From Megaustenia siamemsis (lineage: Eukaryota; Mollusca; Gastropoda; Stylommatophora; Ariophantidae), in assembly GCA_032433765.1 (NCBI GenBank), contig JAVIAB010000073.1:57074565-57138564 (forward strand): a DNA stretch of 64,000 nucleotides, written 5' to 3'. The notes under the pieces are model-generated. The model worked only from the letters and a program-made list of their open reading frames with translations, was not told the origin of the DNA and did no database searches. Positions 11,683 to 22,965 of the stretch are shown here, piece by piece; within the stretch, counting starts at the first letter, position 1, and every line of letters begins with the position of its first letter. Position numbers and translations under genes: made by a program.

Positions 11683-12055
11683 ATAAAACCACATTTCTGT
11701 CTAGCCTCCAATCTTAACATGCTTCTATAAAACCACATTTCTGTGTAACCTCCAATCTTAACATGCTTCTATAAAACCACATTTCTGTCTAGCCTCCAAT
11801 CTTAACATGCTTCTATAAAATCACATTTCTGTGTAACCTCCAATCTTAACATGCTTCTATAAAACTATATTTCTGTCTAGCCTCCAATATTAACATGGTT
11901 CTATAAAACCACATTTCTGTGTAGCCTCCAATCTTAACATGCTTCTATAAAACCACATTTCTGTGTAGCCTCCAATCTTAACATGCTTCTATAAAACCAC
12001 ATTTCTGTCTAGCCTCCAATCTTAACATGCTTCTACAAGACCACATTTCTGTGTA
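11683..12055. repeat. 44-bp minisatellite, about 8 copies, derived from LINE-C
   Basis: Units share CTTCTATAAAACCACATTTC, then a CTAGCCTCCAATCTTAACATG block. Read on the minus strand, the unit contains GAAATGTGGTTTTATAGAAG followed by a TGTTAAGATT-like stretch. That is the EMWFYRxMLR stretch of LINE-C ORF2 (compare 35603-35632 and 27915-27960). Units alternate between GTCTAGCC and GTGTAACC or GTGTAGCC variants. Confidence 0.9.
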
Positions 12056-12970
12056 AGTCCAGACTGACTGTACACACCACTGAAAATCTTTTCTTCTTAT
12101 TTCCATTGATAGCAATTGTTTCATAGTTTTATCATTGTTATAATGCTGTACTTGTCTTACCTACTCTTCATCAAAACTCATTTTGAGTATTATATATCAT
12201 GTAAATTCAAAAAACTGTTTCCAGGTCTTTTTGATCCATTACCTGTTTAATTCTGTTTTATTTACTTTAATGATGCATTCAAGATTTGTCATTTCTTTGT
12301 TGTAACTATTACTTGTCTTTCTTCTGCTATTCAAACTTGATTTACTTTACAAAAATGTTAGTCTTTTCCGTAACTAATTTTCACTCTTAGTGATTATGAT
12401 TGTGTCATCACTATACCTCAGATTGTTTACATTATAATGGCATCTTTGAATAACCTCTCTACACAGAATGAATAAATCTAATGATAGTTAACATTAATTT
12501 TATTATTGTACTGTACCACTTTCTAACCCAAGTAATAAAGAATATTTTATTTCAACAAGTTTGTTATCTCTGGTCCATCTGATTGTTTGTATTCAATTTC
12601 ACTGACTGTGCAGGTCCTCTAAAGAGGACTGATGTGGAAGAGCTTTTGAAAGCTGTACTTTAATTTATGAATCCAGTAACAATCTTCCAGTGTTATGTTA
12701 TAATTATTGTCATAAAATAAAATGCCACATGTTTTGTTCGTCAGTTGCGTCTAACAGAAATTTATGTTATTTATAAAATAAAAATAACAAAAACATGTTA
12801 AACATTTGTTTTTGTTTCACAATCTTTGTTCAATGTCAGTGCTTGTGAGAAAGGCATGAGAAAAAGCAGTGAGCTACATCCTCCTAAAAGATATTCCTAT
12901 GATAAGTGAAACCTGGCACAGGTTCATTCTCCATTTCCAGTGACACTAAATCATAGAAATATCTTGATTT
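12056..12970. other. PFDN1 intron 1, no gene seen
   Basis: AT-rich. A faint minus-strand LINE RT relic may be present around 12600-12680, but it is too decayed to support. Confidence 0.45.
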
Positions 12971-12984
12971 TATTTTCAGCTGCC

Positions 12985-13260
12985 CAATGAAACTCTACTC
13001 CAGCTGCTATCCATCACACATTTTATCTGATCTACCAACTCTTCTCTTATTTCCTTCCTCATCTGCCTTTCAGCGTCGAGGGGAGATATACTTTTGCGGT
13101 CTATTGCTCTTCTGTTCACCTCTGCTGCTGTTATGTTTCCTAGTGCTTCTAATATTCCATCAATCCATATTTTTTTATGGTCGACCCTTGGGTCTGGTGT
13201 TCTCACAATGTTTGCAGAAGGCTCGTTGTGTTGACTCTTCAACTCTTCTGTGAATTAAAA
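12985..13260 (-). mobile_element. LINE-F 3' tail
   Basis: The minus strand encodes NIVRTPDPRVDHKKIWIDG and then SPLDAERQMRKEIREE, the same C terminus as LINE-F at 51.2 kb (TPDPxVDHxKxxIDGILEA, PLDAERQMRKE). It is a 5'-truncated insertion in PFDN1 intron 1. Confidence 0.82.
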
Positions 13261-13444
13261 ATGTTAGGGTACTTGTATGTCTAACTGTAGCATCAGGTTA
13301 TGGTGGTTCCTAAATCCATATTTATCTTTAATCTCCAGTTTCAGTAGTTATTATCATGACTTTTTTTTTTTCAATAACTGTATATTACATTGATATCCTG
13401 ATACAAATATTGCTGTCATTGTGAACTATACAAATCTTCTTCTA

Positions 13445-13705
13445 CTTTTCTCTTTTCACTGATACCTAAAAGGTGTCATGGTTTATATCATTTGTCGTTC
13501 TTGTGCTGCTCGAATTGTCTGAATTAGTGATTTTCCTTTGTTGTTACATGTCTCTGTCACTGCATCTATCCATCTTCTTCTGGATCTTCCTCTTGGTCTT
13601 TTTCCATGCATTCTCGAGAAGAACACCCTTGATGGTGATTGGTGAGGATTCATTCTGACCAGGTGGCCAAACCATTTAAGTTGTTGTTCTATATATTCTT
13701 GAACT
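13445..13705 (-). mobile_element. LINE 3' fragment
   Basis: The minus strand has HGKRPRGRSRRRWIDAVT-like codons near 13555-13620, the RNA-binding-like C terminus common to LINE ORF2 proteins. The family was not matched to another copy in the window. Confidence 0.6.
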
Positions 13706-13829
13706 ATACAAATATCAGTGTTATTCTCTTCAAGAAAAGTATATTTTTAAGAATTACAAATAAAAGGTTTCTTTTCTTTTTACAAACTTAAATGAATGAC
13801 AGAAGAGAGTATTAAGTCCTGATATTTCT

Positions 13830-14122
13830 ATCTATCTATCTATTGACCTTTCGAGCCGTAGCCGGCCCATAGGGCGTAGACCAAGATACTCCTTTTCTTA
13901 TCTGAATTTTTGTTCTTGCAGTTTTCAATTCTTTTAAAGATATTTTATCAAATCTCGCCATTTGTCTCTGTTCAAGCAGCTCTATCTCATTGAGGGAGCC
14001 GAATTGTGCTGCTCTTGCCTCTCTCATCAATGTTCTGCTCAGTGTCTCTCTGGGTCTTCCTCTTTTCCTCTTACCTGTTGTTTCCCATATGAGGGCTTGC
14101 TTTGCTATTCGGTTATTATCTG
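13830..14122 (-). mobile_element. LINE-A copy 2, 3' end only
   Basis: It begins (on the plus strand) with a short CTAT run and GACCTTTCGAGCCGTAGCC, the reverse complement of the LINE-A hairpin tail. It runs through SLNEIELLEQR-like C-terminal codons and is truncated near 14122. Confidence 0.88.
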
Positions 14123-14698
14123 ATATTTAGCGTGAAGAATTTCTCCACATGCCCAATTAACCAGCTCACTCCAAAATTTAAGACTTGATCTTCACGAGAG
14201 CAAAAAGAAAGAGCTTTGAACATGTCCAAACACTTCCATAACGAGTTTAAAACTATCCTTCACAAAGTTGGAAATGCTGGGAAACTAAGAAGATGTAAAA
14301 TACCTACCAGAATGAACCAATAATAACAATATATATTATTGAATCAGTATGACACACATACAAAGTGTCAAGAAGTAAGATTATAAGTTGGCCAACCACA
14401 CCAGAGTGCAGTGGTAGCATCTGACCAAGAACCAGTCTGCAGAGTGTGGTGATGTTCCCACCCAGTCCTCATGAATAATAACACAGTCAAGTTTGATGGT
14501 CGAAAGCAAAAAGCACTTTCAAAGCAGTGGAAGTAAACAATGTCAACACGTTGTATTTAAGAGGATTCTTATGGTGTTATTGAAAAAAAGAATTAATGCT
14601 TTAAAAAAATTACATGGCTGCGAGAAACCATCTGAAGTGTTAATAAATTGTTACCTTCCTGTATAATTAATATTATAACTGTCTATTCTTGCAGCCAT
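14123..14698. other. No gene seen
   Basis: Unannotated intronic sequence. It ends with the left copy of the TTGCAGCCAT duplication at 14689-14698. Confidence 0.5.
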
Positions 14699-14824
14699 TT
14701 AAGTAAAAATGTAAAGTACCCTCGTCACGCCAAGTGTCGTATAGGGAATATGGTGTTAGTGACCATAATTTTTACAGACCTTTGGCACATTATTTTTGGG
14801 GTAATGTGATTGGTATTACGCCCG
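14699..14824 (-). mobile_element. SINE-1, 5'-truncated, with target-site duplication
   Basis: Only the 3' half of SINE-1 is present (GTACCCTCGTCACGCCAAG through the TTTTTGGGGTAATGTG block). The duplication TTGCAGCCAT at 14689-14698 and 14825-14834 shows that a truncated copy was inserted, rather than later loss of the head. Confidence 0.9.
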
Positions 14825-14834
14825 TTGCAGCCAT

Positions 14835-16247
14835 GTAGTTTTGTCACAATCATAATTAAATGTGTAGGTCACATTGACTTTTCAACGACAAGGATCGAAA
14901 TTAGCATTGACTAGTTTAAACAATTTTTTTCTTACCCTAAATGAGTAATGTCAGCGGTGAAACTTAACAGGATTATGAACAGTATAATAATAATTATTAA
15001 TTCACATACTTTTTTTCTTATTATAAATGCATAAAAAAGCAATAGTACCTAAGAATTTTGATGTTTTTTAATGACATTCCCCCCACCCGGCATGGTGCAG
15101 TCATGTAATAATAATAATTTGTGTCGCATAGTGTTCGCAGGGTTATCCTCAAAGGCAAAACTAAAGTAGTCATCATTTTATAGCAAACAAGTTACCGAAT
15201 CTAGCAGTTTTACTGTTTAAAGTTTATCATTTGAGTGGACAGTCAAAAGTTTTGTATTGATCAGTTTAGTAGATTTTTTGTTGGAGATTGAGGAGTCCCA
15301 AGTGAAGATTATAACATTTCACTGCTATATGAGCAAAGTATCGATGAATCAGAACCTTGGGGAATACAGACATTTGCTACGATCAGGGTGATAACCTATG
15401 AACGCCAAACTGTAAGAGATTATTATTTATAAAATTACGTCACAGATCAGTTAGTGACTTTATGAAGATGGGACTGCTTTTTATATATATATATATATAT
15501 ATTATTTGATTGATGTCTGTTGGAGGAACATAATAAATATAAGCAGTGAACAGTGTTGTCATTATTAAATTACAATATTATCACATTACATTCACACACT
15601 TTGTGGTGTTTTTGTATCATTGTTGTTCATGATGTCACCCTACCAACAATTAACAATACAAAACCGTGCACTACATTACACAGTTACACTACTGCAGTTA
15701 AGTATACTTTTACTTGGTGGCTTTCTTTGATGTCAGCCTTGATAAATAAGAATCAAACACATCATAGTAATCATAATATGATATAATATAATTGTGAACA
15801 CTAAAACACTAGTCTACAATTATTTGTGGTCCTGCTTATTTAATATTTATTATTTGATATTGTGTGTGCTTATCTCCAGTCTACAGTGAGTTTTATATTA
15901 TCATGTATAGTATAGTAATAGTCAATTGTTTTTTTTTTTCATTTTTGGTTTACCAGACCTGTTTTAAAAGTTTATGTATAATAATGTTGTATGGTTCACT
16001 GTATTGCTCCGTCAAACTGAAAACAGTCAAGATTGGGGTTAGTACGAGTAATGTAATTATTCTAATTATTTTTAAAAATTACTATGCCACACTATTATGC
16101 CTACGGAACTAAAAGTTAACTAACTCAACTACCAAGTTAGTTACTTAAGTAACTAGTTAGTCTCAGTTACTTGAGTTACCAACCAAAATCTCCAGCTGGT
16201 GAATCCCATCATCATTTGTTGACAATCAAATGTATTTTTAAAAAAAC
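14835..16247. other. Long AT-rich intron stretch with (TA)n at about 15482-15502
   Basis: No exon or known transposon recognised. Near 16100-16190 there are short TAACTAGTTAGT-type imperfect palindromes. Confidence 0.5.
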
Positions 16248-16260
16248 TACACTAAAACTT

Positions 16261-16540
16261 TGGGCTTTGGGGAGCCGCGATAGCTCAGTGGTTAGTGAAC
16301 TGGACTACTACGGACAAGGGGTAGGGTTAGATCCCAACCGACGTCTTCTGGGTTCACTCAGCCTTAAATGGGTACCAGATTTGTTTCTGGGAAAGTAAAG
16401 CAGCACGAGCGTAATACTGACCACATTACCCCAAAAATCATGTGCTGAAGGTCTGGAATTATGTATAGGGTCACTAACACCATATTTTCCTATACGATTA
16501 TACGCCACTTGGCGTGATGGGGGTACTTTACTTACTTTTT
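16261..16540 (+). mobile_element. SINE-1 full copy
   Basis: A tRNA-like head (GCCGCGATAGCTCAGTGGTT, B-box-like GGTTAGATCCC), the SINE-1 body and the tail. It is flanked by TACACTAAAACTT at 16248-16260 and 16541-16553. About ten extra bases (TGGGCTTTGG) precede the head, possibly a fuller 5' end or an untemplated addition. Confidence 0.93.
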
Positions 16541-17215
16541 TACACTAAAACTTACATTCATTTGATACTGTTCTTCAGCTGGTAACACAAATTGAAAGTC
16601 CTAGTTTAGCATCGTTAATTATTTCTACTAAACGTAAACGAGAAGTGGAGTGACAGTGAATAGTTAGTGATCTCACGTCACCTGATGATTGACCGAGAGC
16701 CAACCAACACGTTCATTCGTTAAATGAAAATGTATCAACACACTGCACACACTTCTACTGGTTTTTTCGCATATTTTTTTTTTTCAAAAAGGTTTAGGGT
16801 TTAGGTATTCTTAACCACACCGGGCCCTAACAGCCTAACCCGTGGTTCTTCTAATAATGATAATGAATTAATGATGGAAATTGAAATAATAAATCATTTA
16901 TTAAATGACAGATTAAAGATTAGACTTGACAACTGTCATTCATTTGATTGTTACGTTTTTTACAACTTCCTTCAGTTTTTCAGACCTGAGAGTCCTGAGA
17001 CTAAGTGAGGCCTGAGACTGAGACTCACACTCACACCACACTGACTTCTTTGGGTCTTGACTATGACTTTTATAGAACGACCGAATAAAAGGCGAAGTTA
17101 CTCCAAATAAAAATAATTTACGACGATTTACAATATCAAACTAGGACTTTACCGAAATGATCTAAGAAAGAAGAACATAAAATTGAATAATCACTGTAAA
17201 AATGCATTTGTTTAC

Positions 17216-17257
17216 ATTTGCTAGTTCAGGATCAGCAGCATGACCGGTAGCAGCCAT
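17216..17257 (-). CDS. PFDN1: Prefoldin subunit 1, exon 1
   Basis: ATG at 17257-17255 (minus strand) opens MAATGHAADPELAN, and donor AAT|GTAAAC follows at 17215. Known PFDN1 proteins start with a short MAA...ELKK segment immediately before the AFxEL helix, encoded in a small first exon. Length, spacing and phase 0 match exon 2, giving PELAN-AFAEL. The donor is acceptable but not strong, and the intron to exon 2 is about 6.6 kb. This Met was chosen because its context is good (CAAG before ATGG) and it matches the family N terminus. Confidence 0.72.
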
Positions 17258-17640
17258 CTTGAATTGTGCAAAGGGAGATCATCGTTAAATACGAATTCTC
17301 AAGTTAAAGTTATCGATTTTTGTGTGTGCTTTTACAAGGGGAGGACTCAATGGGTATGAATTCCTAAGACTCCTCAGCAATATGGTGAATCAATGGCTAT
17401 ACATTTTAAAGAAAATATGACGATCGTCATTTTCAAGAGAACGTGAACTTCCGGTATATGGTGGATAGACGGCGGTAACAATTGAAGGCTATGCATGAAA
17501 ATTGTGTTTGTGTTCCTTGCACCAAAATGGGCGCTTGTTTGCGTTTGAACAAAGCCCAACGGCCAAGATCTTTTTCGTTCATCCGAATTTGCAGAATTTC
17601 ATTCATTCTCAACGGTGGCCGTTATAGTTTAGCTTTTGCT
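17258..17640 (-). promoter_or_regulatory. Probable PFDN1 5' UTR and promoter region
   Basis: This stretch upstream of the first Met is locally richer in CpG than the surrounding AT-rich DNA. It includes an ETS-type core (ACTTCCGG on plus, CCGGAAGT on minus, near 17449), and GGCCGTTA- and GGCGCTTG-type sites. No TATA box was seen. That fits a housekeeping promoter, but no start site can be fixed from sequence. Confidence 0.4.
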
Positions 17641-17818
17641 AGCACAATGCCTGGAGTATAAGCTCGGACCACCATCTTATCGTGCTTTCTCCCTGCATCG
17701 CAGACTAAACGGAGCTGTCTAAATGAACCAAATTAGTAAATAACCTTGATAATAGCGAATAACAGCCACTGCTGTTGCTGCTGAGGTAACGCCAAGTGAG
17801 ATAGGTCTTGAGAAATGT

Positions 17819-18306
17819 TTGCCAAGTCCAAGGCTGATGTTCTTGCACATAATAACCTACTTTGACTTGGTAGTAACGTTGCTACTACCGCCGATCGCCA
17901 TTACTGTCATGCTCTTCACAATCGTTCTGTCCATCACACACAAGTCCCGGTGGAAGAAGCTCAGTGGCCTGCCGATGCTGGAAGTTTCCGAGCTGAAACT
18001 GATCAACGATCCTAGGTGGAGCTCAGTGCGAGCTAGCGCCCAGGTTCGTGTGGCTAGACTGCTCTTTGCCTTGCCCCTATCTTATATCATCATGAACCCA
18101 GCCACGTGGCCAGACTGTACTATCAGAAGCGGACTCAAGATTCAGGGGACATGAAATTGACATTCTCTGAAGGTCTTATCCGGCTGATCTTCCTGCACGT
18201 CGGCCACGCCCAACATGCCTGCAAGTTTTGGATCTTCGTGGTTGTCAGTAGAAACTTTACCAAGAATCTCAGACAAACTTTAGTGGAATTTACCAAGTGT
18301 ATATGT
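17819..18306 (+). pseudogene. Rhodopsin-like GPCR fragment (TM5-TM7) with frameshift
   Basis: The first frame (17819-18154) gives TYFDLVVTLLLPPIAITVML, a TM5 with the usual proline, then a basic loop 3 and ASAQVRVARLLFALPLSYII as TM6. The homology then moves to the next frame (from about 18095): SHVARLYYQ, an acidic loop and TM7-like GHAQHACKFWIFVVVS, ending RNFTKNLRQTL and a CxC tail before the stop at 18304-18306. The shift falls around 18090-18096 (MN-P-A/S-H). TM1-TM4 were not found upstream, and the frame opens without an ATG. The pattern resembles invertebrate peptide receptors; the ligand is unknown. It may be a processed or duplicated fragment, or an exon of a real gene with a sequencing error. 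Confidence 0.7.
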
Positions 18307-18311
18307 TAGTC

Positions 18312-18424
18312 AGCAGTGATCTCTGCAGTATGTGCCATTTGGGCACGCAGGGTTTCTGAATTTGAGATTGTGGTTCTGCCCTATCTCCTGTCTTGGGCTC
18401 GAAAGGACAATAGATAGATAGAGA
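18312..18424 (+). mobile_element. S2 short element, copy 1, GATA tail
   Basis: The head GCAGTGATCTCTGCAGTATG is followed by a GTGCCATTTGGGCAC hairpin, TTGAGATTGTGGTTCTGCC, a decayed form of the LINE-A-like 3' hairpin, and GGCTCGAAAGGACAATAGATAG. Two other copies lie at 58516-58633 and 58971-59096. Confidence 0.8.
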
Positions 18425-19355
18425 TATGTTAGTCGTAGCTCATATCTTGGTGGGTGTATGTGCTGGCCATGGCTCATATCTTGGTGTGTGTCTATGCTGG
18501 CCATGGTTCATTTCTTAGTGTATATCCGTGCTAGCTATGACTCATATCTTGGTGGGTGACTGTGTTGGCCAGGGTTCATATCTTGGTGTGTGTCTGTGCT
18601 GGCCATGGTTCATATCTTGGTGTATTTCCGTGCTAGCCATGGTTCATATCTTGATGTGTTTCTGTGCTAGTCATGGTTCATATCTTGGTGTGTTTCCGTG
18701 AAGCCATGGCTCATATCTTAATGTGTTTCCGTGCTAGCCATGCCTCATATCTTGGTGTTTTTCTGTGCTAGCCACGGCTCATATCTTAGCTTGTGTGTGT
18801 GTTGGCCATGCTAATCATATCTCATATCTTGGTGCGTGTCCGTGTTAATCATGTCTCATATCTTTGTGTGTGTCTGCGTTTAGTCACATCTCATATCTTA
18901 TATATAGTGTATATCTGTCTTAGTCATGTATCGTATCTTTGTGCGTGCATGTCTGTGTTAGTCATATCTCATATCTTTGTGAGCATGTCTATGTTAGTCA
19001 CATCTCATACCTTTGTGTGTGCTTATCTATGTTAGTCATATCTCATATAATTTGTGTGTATGTCCATGCTAGTCACATCTCATATCCTTGTGTATATGTC
19101 TATATTAGTCATGTCTCATATCTTTGTGTGTTTGTGTTTAGTCATATCACATATATTTGTGTGTGTATGTCTATGTTATTCAGATCTTCTATCTTTATCT
19201 TTGTGTGTGCATGACTGTGTTTAGTCATATCTCATATCTTAGTGTGTGTATCTATGCTAGTCATATCTCATATTTTAAAGTATGTCTGTGCTAGTCACAT
19301 CTCATATCTTAGTGCGTGTGTCTGTGTTAGTCATATCTCATATTTTAGTGTGTGT
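18425..19355. repeat. Degenerate minisatellite, about 37-40 bp units
   Basis: More than twenty imperfect units share CTCATATCTTGGTGTGTGTC, then TGTGCTAG and a CCATGG- or TCATAT-type end. The array resumes at 19629-19680 after a SINE-1 insertion, so it is older than that SINE. Internal open frames are by-products of the repeat. Confidence 0.9.
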
Positions 19356-19367
19356 CAGTGTTAGTCA

Positions 19368-19628
19368 ATGGAGCCGCGATAGCTCAGTGGTTAGTGAACT
19401 GGACTACAAAGGACAAGAGGTAGGATTCAATCCCAACCGACGGCTTCCGGGTTCACGCAGCCTTAAATGGGTACCGGATTTTTTCTGGGAAAGTAAATCG
19501 GCACGGGCGTAATACCGACCACATTACCCCAAAAATCATGTGCTGAAGGTCTGTAAAATTTATGGTCACTAACACCATATTCCCTATACGCCACTTGGCG
19601 TGACGGGGTACTTTATCTTTACTTTTTA
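19368..19628 (+). mobile_element. SINE-1 full copy inside the minisatellite
   Basis: The complete tRNA-like head, body and tail, flanked by CAGTGTTAGTCA at 19356-19367 and 19629-19640. Confidence 0.94.
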
Positions 19629-19689
19629 CAGTGTTAGTCACGCCTTATATCGCTGTGTGCATGTCAGTGTTAGTCACCTCTAGTGACTC

Positions 19690-20005
19690 GAGCAGATGGT
19701 GCTCGTCAACCATGGGAGGGTAGACCATCTAAGGGCAGAATCCCCCTACAGAAAAGACAATCTACTGCCTTGCCGGAAGATTGGGGGCAATCAAAGGCTA
19801 GTTAATGAAAGCAAACCTGAAAAAAATTCTGGCTGAAATCTGATGCACTGGGCCACTGGCGCAGAACACAGTGCAACGTTTTAACAGGTATTCAAGCAGA
19901 GTGGATCTAACACTCTAATTGACTTCAATTATGATGTCAATTCACTTAAACAGACAGCTGTCTTCATGTGAGAGTCTGGAATCCTACTCTGATTGAGTCC
20001 TGATC

Positions 20006-20036
<31 letters not shown>
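19690..20036 (+). repeat. Unknown dispersed repeat ending in (GA)n
   Basis: The last part (about 19957-20036) matches 48241-48312: CTTCATGTGAGAGTCTGG, ATCCTACTCTGATTGAG and CCTGATCGCAGAGAG, each followed by GA repeats. The upstream GCTCGTCAACCATGGGAGGG region resembles a LINE 5' end, but nothing coding is preserved. Confidence 0.5.
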
Positions 20037-20038
<2 letters not shown>

Positions 20039-20587
20039 TTCCAAGTCCGGCTTGTTGCAGGAGCTACTGAGTTAAGTGCTCCGTGCACACCGTGAGCTGT
20101 GTGTCTCATCCGTTTTGATCATGTTTCGATATTCCAATTGTTTACGATGAACAATGATATCGTATGACAGGGAACAGTTGGCTGTGTTCACTTTCTGCGC
20201 GGTTTCGCCTTATGTCTTTTGGCGTGTGCTGAGACTGCTACGATGTGGACAACCGTTACCTTTCTTTATTTGGGAAATGAGATATTCGGATGATTACGCT
20301 GGCACGGGCGGTTGAGCAATTATGGATTTTAATTCATTTGCAGTGATACCGGGGCCTTCCATAACCAAATGGTGAAAACAACAGAAACAGTCGATATATT
20401 AAAACTATGATGCTAAACATTCTTCCACCATCAAATACAGACAACAAGAACAAATGTCTAACACTTCTGGCGTTGTTCAGATACACGGCCTGGTAGTATA
20501 GAAACAAGGCTAAACTAAACACTAAACATGAACACAAACAATACAGTGACCAGCTTTTTCAATACATTTAATACAACGATACATGGG
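20037..20587. other. No gene seen
   Basis: Unassigned sequence without supported exon or element. Confidence 0.45.
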
Positions 20588-20900
20588 GGACTTGTTGGTC
20601 TTGAGGCAAAACGTTGGCCTCGGGACAGAGAGGTTGTAGGTTCAGATCCTGGCTACACCAATTGGGATTTTAATTTATGATTTCTCTCTGCGGCAATCAC
20701 CCCTGGTCTCAGCAGCGAGACTCGGCTTGAAACGTCAGTTATTCATCGACGGAAAAAACATGAGTACCTTCGGAGTTATCTGCCTGTGCGGCGAGGGGCC
20801 CTTGTGCACACGGATGCCAGGGAAAAAATGGATTAACACACAAATATCCTAGTCTCTAGGGACTTCGTCAGAGATGAAAGCTGACGAACGCAACAACAAC
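20588..20900 (+). mobile_element. SINE-3 (tRNA-like head), copy 1
   Basis: The head GGGACTTGTTGGTCTTGAGG with B-box-like GGTTCAGATCC is followed by a body with GATTTCTCTCTGCGGCAA, GGCTTGAAACGTCA and GACTTCGTCAGAG. It matches 34048-34365 over its whole length. Confidence 0.85.
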
Positions 20901-21385
20901 ATATAACGATACAAAACCAGTCCGATACACCACACTACTTGCTCCAGCTACAAGTATTTACCGAAGCACTGCAATTATTTGCATGTCCCCCCTGTTAAAA
21001 TCCTCCACGTTAGTGGTTTAAGAATGTTCAATATATAATAGGCTTTCCTTAAAAACCAAAAAAAGTGTGAGACCCTTCCAATAAACTTCGGTTGGTTTTT
21101 ACCCTGCGATTAACCCCAAATGTGGGTAACTCGAGTGGGTACATTTTTTTTAAAATAGGGGGCTGCCTTTTGGATAGCTTCTGGTAAATTGTTTAGGGAA
21201 TGGCTGATCTGTCTTCCCTGTGTAAACAAGATTCTTACTTATCAGTTATCCTGGTACCATTTGTGGATTGCTTTATGTCACAGTTTGTTCTTTCTGGGGT
21301 TAAAGCAAAGAGATGCAAATGAATGCATACAAATGCGAAGCTGCAGTAAAGCTGAATGTGAGGGAGAATTGAAAAAAAAAATAGA
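20901..21385. other. No gene seen
   Basis: Short AT-rich tracts and small chance frames only. Confidence 0.4.
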
Positions 21386-21510
21386 AAAAATGGTATGGTA
21401 AAAACTTTACGTGATTAGTAGACGACACAGATTTGAACGACGTTTCGGCTCAATAGGCCTTCAGCAGGAACAAACAAACAACAACACACACATATATGTA
21501 AGTAAATAAA
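21386..21510 (-). mobile_element. Penelope-type tail with hammerhead-like core, copy 1
   Basis: The minus strand has CCTGCTGAAGGCCTATTGAG, then CCGAAACGTCGTTCAAATC and, further on, GTAAAGTTTTTACCATACCAT. This is the same order (CTGA-core, GCC stem, GAAAC, then a TAAAGCTGT-like and CCATACC stretch) as at 26.0, 44.1, 45.5 and 54.95 kb. Confidence 0.65.
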
Positions 21511-21799
21511 ACTAATCCTACATAACTAACTAGTAACGAACATCAGAAACAAAATAATCGAAACTGGTTAAAGAAAAGAAAAATGACTTCCCTGTGTCGT
21601 GGACAGTGGTCAGAATGGGAAAGAAATAGATACATTTGTTCTTTCTGTTTCGTCACACGGCTAATTTATCATTTGTATTTTAATATGTGTAAAGTTGTAA
21701 TCAAGATTATTAAAAAGAGCAATACAGTGAACAATGTATAAGAATACACAACAATCATGCATTGCATGAGACCGGATAAGTCAAAAGTCCAAACGCAGC

Positions 21800-22310
21800 T
21801 AGATCGTTCTCGCATTCATCCGATGGTTACTATGTTGGCAAAAAGTGATTTTAATGCCATGAAAAATATACTAACATCAAAACAAATAACACCAGGGCTA
21901 AAACTAAGAATAGCAAAATGTTACATCCTCTCAATATTCCTGTATGGGGCAGAAACATGGACATTAGACAAGAAAACAGAACAGAAAATGTAAGCCTTTG
22001 AAATGTGGATTTATAGAAGAATAGGTAGAATTGGATGGAAAGAAAAGAAAAAAACAAACGATGACGTTTTAAAACAACTGAAAATGAAAAGAGAACTGCT
22101 AAACACAATTAGAACAAGAGAAATGACATTTTTGGGGCATGTTACAAGACACAACAGCCTAATAAAAGTAATATTGAAAGGGAAAATACAAGGTTAAAAA
22201 GGCAGACCAAGACTTACATGGACGAGTAACATCAAAAGATGGACAAGTCAACCTATGACAAGCAAGAGACAGAGTGGAATGGGGTTCCATGGTAGCGGGA
22301 AGGATCAAGA
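21800..22310 (+). mobile_element. LINE-B (RTE-like) 3' end fragment
   Basis: The frame gives KNILTSKQITPGLKLRIAKC, then YGAETWTLDKK, MWIYRRIGRIGWKEK and TFLGHVTRHN, ending KGRPRLTWTSNIKRW. This is the C-terminal domain after RT, related to the LINE-B copy at the left edge. Internal stops near 21990 and 22195 show decay. Confidence 0.85.
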
Positions 22311-22965
22311 TGCGTTGTGCGGTGGTTTATTTGCGCCTTTCAGCCCAAAGCGTATGATTTTAACATGTCATTTATGAGTACGGGGTTGCCTTCTCTTTTT
22401 TATCTCTTCTCGCTTGGCCAGATTAGACTGTTTAGTCTGTCCATAGCCATCTTATATATATCAGTGGCGTATTCTCTATGCTACCGCAGCTACCGCCGGT
22501 TGCCTGAACATATTAACGAAATACAAAAAAGGAAATGATAATTTATTATATTTTTTCATAATTATATTACAAATTTTCGAATATTCTATTAGACATTTCG
22601 TAGACCAATATGATTTATTTGCTTTGATTTGCATTTATTAAAGCAAAGTTTTGCTATTGCCACTATAACGTTTGTGAATGAAACCGAAACTAAGATGATA
22701 CATGAAACTATGATGTATCCGCTAATAAGCAGCGGTACAATTCTCTTCTCTCCGACTTAGAATTAATGACCTTGACATTCGCAAATTCCCGTCAAAATTA
22801 TACTGCGAGAGCTACCTATACAAAATGCTGTTTCATGTGTTATTTTTAGCTCTAGCCAATCAGAATCGTCACAAAGTGAATGTGAAACTATGTCTGATTA
22901 CCGGAACTTCCTAACCTATTTATAACTACGTTATGTGCATCAGCATCTGTAGAAACAACTTTTTC
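22311..22965. other. No gene seen
   Basis: A CAGTGGCGTA motif near 22464 resembles some hAT-type termini, but no matching inverted end was found nearby. Confidence 0.35.

Noticed and set aside
16271..16345. Functional tRNA genes at the SINE heads (also 2340-2515, 19370, 27070, 31420, 34050, 36830, 62540)
   Set aside because: A and B boxes are present, but the anticodon arm and acceptor stem do not pair properly, and each is joined to a SINE body with target-site duplications.
18793..19214. Cysteine/histidine-rich open frames in the 18.4-19.4 kb array
   Set aside because: Products of a tandem repeat in several frames; no conserved protein.
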